Source of the DNA: CSP1-5 sp964348275
GTDB taxonomy: Bacteria; Methylomirabilota; Methylomirabilia; Methylomirabilales; CSP1-5
Length of the DNA stretch: 64,000 bases
NCBI GenBank assembly: GCA_964348275.1
Contig: CAYGBT010000003.1
Coordinates: 1 to 64,000, forward strand
Reading direction: 5' to 3'
This document shows, in pieces, positions 51,302 to 58,284 of this stretch. The number at the start of each line of letters is the position of its first letter. The first letter of the stretch is position 1. Both the position numbers and the translations under genes were made by a program. Under the pieces are notes generated by a model, which had not been told where the DNA came from, made no database searches, and was given only the letters and a program-made list of their open reading frames with translations.

Positions 51302-52645
51302 TCACCGGTTCTGCCTCAGCGTCTGGAGGTAAGCAACGAGGTCAGCCATCTCGTCTTGGCGGAACTGGGGCCAGGTGACCCCTTTAACCTCGGTTACCCG
51401 TTCCATGACCAAGGCGTGGTTCCACAATATTGAGATGACTGCGGCAGGCGAGACAAGGTGCTTCACCCGGGCGAGGTCGCCCGCGACCTTCCCGCCCTTC
51501 CCACGGACCGAATGGCACTGCAAACACCCCTTGTCCTTCACCAGCTTCCGTCCCTTGCGGGGTTCGGTCGGTCCGCCGAAGTATTGGACAGAGTAAAGGT
51601 AGGCGACAAGGTCCGCCATCTCTTCCGCCCGGAGTTGTGGGATGGAGATTCGCTTGGCCTTCATCGCCTTTATCATCGCCGGGGTCTTGTTCCACATCGC
51701 TGTCGCAAACTCAGTAAGGCTCCGGTGAACTCCTCGCTCGCCAAGGTCAGGCCCGAGCCGACCGCCCCGTCTTCCAATGCTGTGGCACACACGGCAGCCC
51801 TTCTCCACGAACAGCTCGCGCCCTTCGTCGGCGCGGCCGGGCAGGACATACAGCGGTTCCTCCTCCGGCTCCGGCGAGGCGGATTTGAGGTAGGCGATCA
51901 GATCGATGAGCTCCGTTCCCTTAAATGTGGGTCGCTCTATTCCTCTTGCCCGCATGGCCTCGGCCATGGCGGGGCCGTGGTTCCACATCGCCGTCGCGAC
52001 ATAGATCGGCGAGCCATACTGCTTGAGCAAGTCGAGGTTAGGGCCGATCACGCCGCCAGTTCCACCCACCTGGTGGCAGATCACGCACTGCTTCTCGATG
52101 AAGATTTCTCTACCGGTCTCGGGATTCCCAGCGGGATCAAAGTAGTTGAGGGTATACAGAAAGGCGATCAGATCGCCGGTCTCCTGCGGACTGATGTGAG
52201 GGTGGGAGATCCCGAGCTCACGCATCTTTTCGGCCATGCGGGGAAAGTGGTTCCACATGGCCGCGGCAAGATCGTAGAGCGAGCGGGGACGCGAGATACG
52301 GCCGAGATCGGGCCCGACCTTCCCGCCCTTCCCGTTCACGGCGTGACACTCGGTACATCCCTTAGCCCCGAAGACCCGCGACCCGACAACCGGGTTGTGG
52401 GTCGGGCTGAGAAGTTGCTGGGCGAATGCCAGTCCCAGGGACCAAAGGAGCAGAAGGACAACAGATATCAAGGAGAAGAAATAAGCTGGAGGAAAAGTGA
52501 TAACGCCGCCCCGGGCAGCGCCAGAGCGAGGGATCTCGGCCAGATCCGGATGGCCGAGAAATTTCGTTTCGCAACAAGAGGAAGGGGTTCTCCCTCTCGC
52601 CAGCGATTCCCAGGCGGGTTGTGTGCGCTGTCGTCTGATCCTCAT
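51302..52645 (-). CDS. Tetraheme cytochrome c of four tandem monoheme domains (proximal copy)
   Basis: Four repeats of ~95 residues with CTECH, CVICH, CRVCH and CLQCH, most followed by GGxxGPxL and WNH/WNK plus Met-rich segments, as in the 44624 gene. A hydrophobic signal or anchor (FFSLISVVLLLLWSLGLAFA) precedes the first repeat. The start is uncertain: the frame is open far upstream into copy B of the repeat, ATG 52645 would add about 50 non-hydrophobic residues, and TTG 52471 lacks a ribosome site. It is the first gene of the Qrc/ACIII-like run. Confidence 0.75.
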   Translation of the reverse strand: MRIRRQRTQPAWESLARGRTPSSCCETKFLGHPDLAEIPRSGAARGGVITFPPAYFFSLISVVLLLLWSLGLAFAQQLLSPTHNPVVGSRVFGAKGCTECHAVNGKGGKVGPDLGRISRPRSLYDLAAAMWNHFPRMAEKMRELGISHPHISPQETGDLIAFLYTLNYFDPAGNPETGREIFIEKQCVICHQVGGTGGVIGPNLDLLKQYGSPIYVATAMWNHGPAMAEAMRARGIERPTFKGTELIDLIAYLKSASPEPEEEPLYVLPGRADEGRELFVEKGCRVCHSIGRRGGRLGPDLGERGVHRSLTEFATAMWNKTPAMIKAMKAKRISIPQLRAEEMADLVAYLYSVQYFGGPTEPRKGRKLVKDKGCLQCHSVRGKGGKVAGDLARVKHLVSPAAVISILWNHALVMERVTEVKGVTWPQFRQDEMADLVAYLQTLRQNR

Positions 52646-52831
52646 CCGAGTTCGAATGATCGAGAGCTCCCCTGCTAGCGCAGTGGTTTGAGGAGGAGAA
52701 GAGCAAAGAACCTCGCCGTTTGTAATCGTTACATGCGCAGATCCGGTGGCAGACTCGGGGTCCGTGGAAGCAAAGGCGGTGCCACATACTGCCTGGCAGG
52801 GCAAAGGAGGGTCGTCGCGACGTAACACATT

Positions 52832-53026
52832 GTCTTTAAAGGAGTACTTCAATCGGAGACGAGCCGACCAGAGAGCGGTGGAAGACGTCATTGGGGCAAA
52901 TACGCCCCAGAGCAGGCCCTCATCTGACGGCGGGCAGGTTTGTGCCTTATTTTTTACAGGAAGATACCGTTTGGGGCAACTGTGCCACACCCGACAAGGC
53001 CTTGTCCCACCCGATACCCTTTCTTA
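52832..53026 (-). repeat. Conserved ~195-bp segment, copy B
   Basis: Gapless counterpart of 41561-41755. Paired arms TGGGGC-N6-GCCCCA (52892-52909), TGGGGCAA (52972) with TTGTCCCA (53002), the block TTTTTTACAGG and the left-edge TTTAAAGGA are shared. Both copies are on the same strand relative to a following minus-strand redox operon. Confidence 0.6.
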
Positions 53027-53267
53027 ATGAGTCGAAGGGGTTGTGCCACCTCACGGCGTTCCTGAGAAGCTGTGCAAGCCCTAGACCGAACAGGAGACGG
53101 TCGGGGAGGATAAAGGTTGTGGTCTCGCCGCGCGTACTGTCCGGGCAGCACGCTCAGCTCGCGCCGTGGCTGGCGAAAATGATTCATCCGTTAGGATGAA
53201 GTGTTGGACGTAACAATCCCGGGTCTGACGGCGGCCATGCACCAAGAGGCTCGATTACGGTTGCCGC

Positions 53268-53340
53268 CTTTTCAAGGTCTTCAGATATCTTTCGACATCC
53301 CGGACCTGCTGCTGCAATAGCGTCGTGCTCCACTCGGGCG
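53268..53340 (-). pseudogene. Remnant of the 3' end of the diheme cytochrome gene
   Basis: The segment matches the last codons of the gene at 53859-54527, which encode the region around PEWRTTLSQQQIQDVMEYLKTFKK. The copy reads approximately PEWSTTLLQQQ then VRDVERYLKTL, with scattered changes and no upstream coding region. It places two copies of the same 3' end on either side of the decayed cytochrome at 53373-53846. Confidence 0.55.
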
Positions 53341-53372
53341 CAGAGGTCCCTTTCGCTGATCGCGGACAAGTC

Positions 53373-53846
53373 CTATTTCTTTGCCAATGTCTGGGCATGG
53401 GCCAGCACATCGACACCTTGCTTCATGTCCCAGCCGAGAACCAGCGCCGAAGGCATGGGAGGATCGCTACCCGGATCTTTCACCCAAACCTTGTGTACGA
53501 ACTCTTGCGGGTCCTTATTGGCGAAGGTGCCGACGTACCTGGGCTTTCGCTCAGAGCCGAAGTTCAGCTTCTTCCCGTCAGATCCGTCGCACGGCACACA
53601 CAGATGAAAGAGCCTCTTTCCACGGCTCGCATCCCCTCCGATCGGCATGTTGGCCCTGTGGTCGACGTATTTGGTCATGTCTACAAGGCCATGCTTGAGA
53701 AACTTCGCACGGTCGGCAATATCTCGATCCCGCATGACTGAGGAAAAATCATGTTTGCGATTGGTCGATCCTCACAGGATGGGCGCCAGTCGCTTGATGC
53801 TCTTCTGTTGGGCCGCGTCCCAGACACCGGGAAATCCTGTACGATG
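53373..53846 (-). pseudogene. Decayed paralogue of the 42760 diheme cytochrome
   Basis: From about HRTGFPGVWDAAQ onward the reading frame parallels the 42760 protein. It has an in-frame TGA at 53772-53774, in the ILRGS position of the intact paralogue. The second heme motif is CVPCD instead of CVACH, removing the heme-ligand His, while the downstream PPMPSALVLGWD end is well kept. An ATG after the stop leaves a 120-codon open frame. The N-terminal half with the first heme is absent; the copy abuts the 3' end of the 53859 gene. Confidence 0.75.
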
Positions 53847-53858
53847 TCTTCTCTCTCA

Positions 53859-54527
53859 TTACGGATTAGGCTTTTTGAAGGTCTTGAGATACTCCATGAC
53901 ATCCTGAATCTGCTGCTGCGATAACGTGGTCCTCCACTCGGGCATATAGGGGGAGCCGTGAAATCCTTTGGCCCCCCCCATGAAGATGGCTCGGGAGATT
54001 TCCTCTTCCCGCCCCTCGATGACAAATTCCTCGGAAGTGAAATCCCTTGGCGTCACACCGACCAAGTTCTTGGCGGCGGGCCCTTGTCCATCCCCTCGGG
54101 ATCCATGACACGCTTGGCAGAAGGTGTTGTAAATATCCTTGCCCGCCAGGATGCTTACATGTTTGCCCGGCACTGCGAGGGTCCGGATATACGCAATGGC
54201 ATCGCGAAGCGCCTCTTCCTTCAGCGACTCAATGACAGTTGCCATGGGCATATGCGCAGTGTCGGGACGCCCCTTTCTTTGTGTGAGCGTGGAAACGATC
54301 TGCTGATTAGACCTGCCTCCGAGGACTGCGGGGTTGGTAAAATCGGGTAGCGGTGTAGCGATATATTGGGCAGCCGGGCCATCTCCCCGGCCGTAACGAC
54401 CGTGACATGTCCAGCAAAAGGTCATATATACCTCTTCCCCCTGGGGAACCACCGCTTGGGCCTGTGGCTGAGCGGCAACCCCGCCTGCCATCAAGAGGAG
54501 TCCGAGAATCGCCATCCCCGCTCTCAT
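53859..54527 (-). CDS. Diheme c-type cytochrome of the ACIII operon
   Basis: A 222-residue exported protein: signal peptide (residues 1-19, ending VAAQP), CWTCH near residue 38 with YGRGDGPAAQYI, and CQACH near 138 with RGDGQGPAAKNL. Both domains are class I-type with Met candidates (HMPMA, SPYMPEW). It begins nine bases after the ActE-like gene, so it is probably an accessory electron carrier of the same transcript. Confidence 0.8.
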   Translation of the reverse strand: MRAGMAILGLLLMAGGVAAQPQAQAVVPQGEEVYMTFCWTCHGRYGRGDGPAAQYIATPLPDFTNPAVLGGRSNQQIVSTLTQRKGRPDTAHMPMATVIESLKEEALRDAIAYIRTLAVPGKHVSILAGKDIYNTFCQACHGSRGDGQGPAAKNLVGVTPRDFTSEEFVIEGREEEISRAIFMGGAKGFHGSPYMPEWRTTLSQQQIQDVMEYLKTFKKPNP

Positions 54528-54536
54528 TTCGCTCCC

Positions 54537-55037
54537 TCACTTCGCCTGCACGTGCCGAATGAAATTGACGATGTCCCAACGCTCCCGGCGTGAAAGGGCG
54601 TCCCCCTGACCAGGCATGAGGGCACCCCCATTCCGGATGGTACCATACATGAACCCGTCAGTTCGTTGCCGGAAAATCTCCAGGGTGAGGTCGGGCGGAG
54701 GAACAAATTTGGTCGCGACAGGCCCATCCCCCTTCCCATCAGGGCCGTGGCACAGGGCGCAGTAGATCTGAAAGAGCCGCTTTCCGTTTTCGATGGACGC
54801 GGCAGTCGGCTGCACAGGATTGCGCAACTTCTCTGATGCTTCGATCCGGTCCATGCGCGGCTCTTTTCCTTGCCTCGGGATTGAGCCAGGCGGGGGGAGC
54901 CGCGGGTCCTCCTGAGGTCGGATGGAGGGCTGTTTCTCCATATCGGTGCTCCAGGGCCATCCATGGGCAAGGCTTACCCCGATGAGCACGAGGCCCACTG
55001 CCGTCGCCAGGGACCGGAAGAGCTCTCTGACGGCCAT
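54537..55037 (-). CDS. actE: Alternative complex III monoheme cytochrome subunit (ActE)
   Basis: A 166-residue exported cytochrome. After a signal helix it has the segment DMEKQPSIRPQEDPRLPPPG, near-diagnostic of ActE, then one heme motif CALCH and a Met-containing GGALMPGQGD loop. It is the periplasmic electron exit of ACIII toward oxidase or a soluble carrier. ATG 55037 with GAGAAGAGG just upstream is preferred; the longer frame overlaps ActF. Confidence 0.85.
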   Translation of the reverse strand: MAVRELFRSLATAVGLVLIGVSLAHGWPWSTDMEKQPSIRPQEDPRLPPPGSIPRQGKEPRMDRIEASEKLRNPVQPTAASIENGKRLFQIYCALCHGPDGKGDGPVATKFVPPPDLTLEIFRQRTDGFMYGTIRNGGALMPGQGDALSRRERWDIVNFIRHVQAK

Positions 55038-55116
55038 CCTCTTCTCACGCCAGAGGACGCGCCGGCTTCCAGGTCTGTCCCTGGAACAGGTGGGACTGGC
55101 GTGGATGCTGCCGGCC

Positions 55117-56400
55117 CTAGGCCCTTGAAGACGTCTCCTCAAGAATCTTCCCTCCTGAGTGGCCCGAGGCCGAGACAATGGGGAACCTCACGCGCGGGAC
55201 GATGGGGATGTGCTGTACGAAGAACACATAGCTCAACCCGACCGTTCCGAGGAACCCCAGCGTCACCCCGATCTCGAGCCACCCGAACGGAACCCTTTCC
55301 GCGTGCCAGAGCGATGGGACCACCAGGACATACCGCTCGAGCCACAATCCTGCCGCAATCAACGTGCCCACCGCGAGCATGATGGATGGGATCTGTTTGG
55401 CTCGACGGCTGAGAAAGACGACGGAGGGGATGAAAAAGGTCGCGACCAGGACAGTCCACGACAGCAGCGCCCAAGGTTTCTCCCAGAGGCGGAGCATCAC
55501 AAAGTGGGTCTCCTCGGGGAGATTGCCGTACCAGATCACGACATACTGGGACCAGAGCATGGCCATGTAGGTGAGGCTGAACCCAAAAAGGAGCTTGCCC
55601 AAGTCCAAGAAGTGGGCGGGAGTGATGTCGTGGATGCCAAGATAGCGGCGGGTGAGTGCGGCTCCGATAGTGAGGCCAGCGAGGCCAAGGAGGAAGGTGC
55701 TGACGAGGAAGTGGCCGCCGAAGAGCGAGCTGTACCAGAAAGGATCCAGCGCCATAATCAGATCGAACGCCATAAAGCTGTAGATCATCGGATACGCGAG
55801 AAGCACCGCTGCAGCGAGGACGTCCAGTCCCCGCTCGCTTCGCTGAATCTCCGCCTGCTCTCCCTGCCATCCCTCGACCAACCATCCGTAGAGCCATTGC
55901 CGGGGCCGAAGACCCTGCTCGATGAGCGAACCCATATCGAGGCGGAATGAGTAGTAGACAAAGAGCAGGCTCAACACCGTCATGGATCCGATGCCGAGAC
56001 CGCCGCGAACGAAGATGAAACGGAAATCAAACCACGCCCCTCGGTCCGGGTTGAGTTCGCGGATCTGGCCAAAGAACAAGTCCAACCCAAAGTACAGCGG
56101 CAAAAACAGCACGAGACTCACCGGCAGAAAAGCAGACATTCCCTCGGCCAAGCGACGGATGGGTGGTCCCCATTGTCCGCCAACCACATGGTAGACGGCC
56201 GCGAAGACTACCCCACCCTGGGCCAACGCACCCCAAAAGAGGAAATTTACCAAGTACGCCTGCCAGGCGCGCCCTGGGTCGAGCAACAGGCCGGAAAGGA
56301 AAGCCCCGACGCCGACGGCCAGCAGGCCCCCCAATGTCCAGGTCAGTCCTGATGGGATCGAGAGGGATTGCGCCCAGCGCTCTTCCCAGCCCTCGTGCAT
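55117..56400 (-). CDS. actF: Alternative complex III membrane subunit (ActF, NrfD-like)
   Basis: A 427-residue protein with about ten transmembrane helices, the second NrfD-like subunit of ACIII. Recognised segments are QAYLVNFLFWGALAQGGVVFAAV near residue 45 and the GLWLERYVLVVPSL helix near 360. With ActC it forms the membrane part that handles quinol and possibly proton translocation. Its start codon is adjacent to the ActD stop. Confidence 0.87.
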   Translation of the reverse strand: MHEGWEERWAQSLSIPSGLTWTLGGLLAVGVGAFLSGLLLDPGRAWQAYLVNFLFWGALAQGGVVFAAVYHVVGGQWGPPIRRLAEGMSAFLPVSLVLFLPLYFGLDLFFGQIRELNPDRGAWFDFRFIFVRGGLGIGSMTVLSLLFVYYSFRLDMGSLIEQGLRPRQWLYGWLVEGWQGEQAEIQRSERGLDVLAAAVLLAYPMIYSFMAFDLIMALDPFWYSSLFGGHFLVSTFLLGLAGLTIGAALTRRYLGIHDITPAHFLDLGKLLFGFSLTYMAMLWSQYVVIWYGNLPEETHFVMLRLWEKPWALLSWTVLVATFFIPSVVFLSRRAKQIPSIMLAVGTLIAAGLWLERYVLVVPSLWHAERVPFGWLEIGVTLGFLGTVGLSYVFFVQHIPIVPRVRFPIVSASGHSGGKILEETSSRA

Positions 56401-56957
56401 TACGCCTCCTTCACCGGGTGATCCGCCTGCTCTCCAGCGCGGTGCACCTCCTCGGCCCCCGCGCTTTCGAGCAGTCGACTGACCGTGTCGAAATCCTTTG
56501 TCTCACAACGGACAAAGAGACCAAATCGGTCCTCCGAGAACCGGGGATCGTAGGCTGGGACAACATGTACGCGCGGCAGGCGGGCATTGAGCAGCATCCC
56601 ACCGAGCGTCATGAGCCCGCCGAAAAGGATTGTCAGTTCAAAGACGATAATCAGGAAGGGGGGCATCGAGACGATCGGTTTGCCACCGGTCATGATGCCA
56701 CCGGCGATGATCGGGTAAAGCTTCGAGGTATGGATGGTAAGAAACAACCCCGTGGCGCCTCCCAGCAGACAGCCAATCAGGGTGAAGACGCGCACGGGGC
56801 TAGGCGGCTTCTCCAGCGCCTCGTCGATGGCGTGGTGGGGAACCGGAGACAGCGCCTGAAGGTTCCGGTAGCCGGCTTGACGCAGTCGTTCGATGGCCTC
56901 AAGCAGGCTGTCCAGGTGGCGAAAACTCCCGACAATCCCTCCGGACGGTCGAGCCAT
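56400..56957 (-). CDS. actD: Alternative complex III subunit ActD (DUF3341)
   Basis: A 185-residue DUF3341 protein: a ferredoxin-like N-terminal domain (IVGSFRHLDSLLEAIERLRQAG), two transmembrane helices at about 58-75 and 98-122, and a C-terminal domain ending in a VRCETKDFDTVSRLLESAGAEEV strand. It has no cofactor motifs and is a structural subunit. The gene sits one base from actC. Confidence 0.87.
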   Translation of the reverse strand: MARPSGGIVGSFRHLDSLLEAIERLRQAGYRNLQALSPVPHHAIDEALEKPPSPVRVFTLIGCLLGGATGLFLTIHTSKLYPIIAGGIMTGGKPIVSMPPFLIIVFELTILFGGLMTLGGMLLNARLPRVHVVPAYDPRFSEDRFGLFVRCETKDFDTVSRLLESAGAEEVHRAGEQADHPVKEA

Positions 56958-56958
56958 C

Positions 56959-58284
56959 TTATGTGACCCCCTCCGTAGCTCTCGTGGGAGGTGGCAACTC
57001 CTCCTTTACCTCCACAATAGAGACGACGGGCAAAAGCTTCGCAAAGAGCAGAAACCAGAGGAAGAACCAGGCAAAGCTCCCCAGCGTGATGCTGATATCC
57101 ACCCAGGTGGGAATGTACAGCCCCCATGCATACGGAACGTATTCGTGGGCCAAGCCGGTCACGATGATGACGAAACGCTCCATCCACATGCCGATGTTGA
57201 TCAGGATGGCGATCCCGAACAGCCACGGGGTGCTGGTCCGGATCCGTTTCACGAAAAACAGGAGGGGAACGAGCGAGTTGAAGAGGATCATGATCCAGAA
57301 GGGAATGGCGTACTCGCCAGCGACTTGATAGACGAAGCGCTGCCACTCGGGGACGTTGTTGCTGTACCAGGCGATATAGGACTCGACCACGTAGGCGTAA
57401 CCCACGATCAGGCCGGTGAGGATGATGAGCTTCGCTAAATTCTCCATGTGCCACTGGGTCAGATAGACATCGAGGCGGAAAATCCGCCGCAGCGGAATCA
57501 GCAGGGTCAGAACCATGGCGAGCCCGGAATGGATCGCCCCCGCGACAAAGTACGGAGCAAAGATGGTGCTGTGCCAGCCCGGGACGATGGACTGGGCAAA
57601 GTCCCACGAGACGACGCTATGGACTGAGATCACCAGGGGAGTGGCCAACGCTGCCAGAAACACGTAGGCGGCCTTGTAGTGGCGCCACTGTCGGTCGGTC
57701 CCTTGCCATCCCTGTGCGAGGAAGGCGTAGAGGCGATGCCGCCACCCGGAGGTTCGGTTGCGGACCACGGCCACATCCGGGACCAGCCCGGTAAAGAAGA
57801 AGAGAATGCTGATGATCATATAGGTCATCACTGCAAAGACGTCCCAGACCAGGGGCGAGCGGAAGTTAACCCACAGCCCCCCCAGTTGCGGGTAGGGCAG
57901 GAGCCAGTAGAAGAACCAGGGACGGCCCAGGTGAATGATGGGGAAGAGCCCCGCCGTGAAGAGGGCAAAGACCGTGACCGCCTCGGCCGTTCGGTAGACG
58001 CTTGCGCGCCACCGGACCCGGAAGAGGAAAAGGATGGCCGAGATGAGGGTACCGGAGTGGGCAATTCCCACCCAGAAAACGAAATTGGTAATGTAAATAC
58101 CCCACATAACCGGGTGGCTGAGCCCGGAGACGCCCATGCCATGGACGATTTGATACCACCAGGCGAAGGCCCCCCAGGCTAGGACGAGGAGGGTGGCCGC
58201 AAGGACCGCGTAGTAACGCGGCCCGGGTGCCTCCATGGCCTGGAGGATATCCCGATCCACTTGGCTGTACGTGAGATGGGACAC
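56959..58284 (-). CDS. actC: Alternative complex III membrane subunit (ActC, NrfD-like)
   Basis: A 441-residue NrfD-type protein with about ten helices, the quinol-binding partner of the ActB Fe-S chain. Segments GLSHPVMWGIYITNFVFWVGIAHSGTLISAIL near residue 52 and NIGMWMERFVIIVTGL near 370 match family hallmarks. It starts immediately after actB. The paralogue at 46100 shares the same hallmarks. Confidence 0.9.
   Translation of the reverse strand: MSHLTYSQVDRDILQAMEAPGPRYYAVLAATLLVLAWGAFAWWYQIVHGMGVSGLSHPVMWGIYITNFVFWVGIAHSGTLISAILFLFRVRWRASVYRTAEAVTVFALFTAGLFPIIHLGRPWFFYWLLPYPQLGGLWVNFRSPLVWDVFAVMTYMIISILFFFTGLVPDVAVVRNRTSGWRHRLYAFLAQGWQGTDRQWRHYKAAYVFLAALATPLVISVHSVVSWDFAQSIVPGWHSTIFAPYFVAGAIHSGLAMVLTLLIPLRRIFRLDVYLTQWHMENLAKLIILTGLIVGYAYVVESYIAWYSNNVPEWQRFVYQVAGEYAIPFWIMILFNSLVPLLFFVKRIRTSTPWLFGIAILINIGMWMERFVIIVTGLAHEYVPYAWGLYIPTWVDISITLGSFAWFFLWFLLFAKLLPVVSIVEVKEELPPPTRATEGVT

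Larger units (their letters stand above)
52646..53372. other. Gap with repeat copy B and a duplicated cytochrome gene fragment
   Basis: No intact gene. It holds copy B of the conserved segment (52832-53026) and, at 53268-53340, a decayed copy of the 3' end of the diheme cytochrome gene 53859-54527. The open frame running up from the tetraheme gene through this stretch has no coding character. Confidence 0.5.

Noticed and set aside
51458..52678. 406-codon plus-strand open frame
   Set aside because: Antisense to the four-repeat tetraheme cytochrome, whose CxxCH motifs and repeats are unambiguous.
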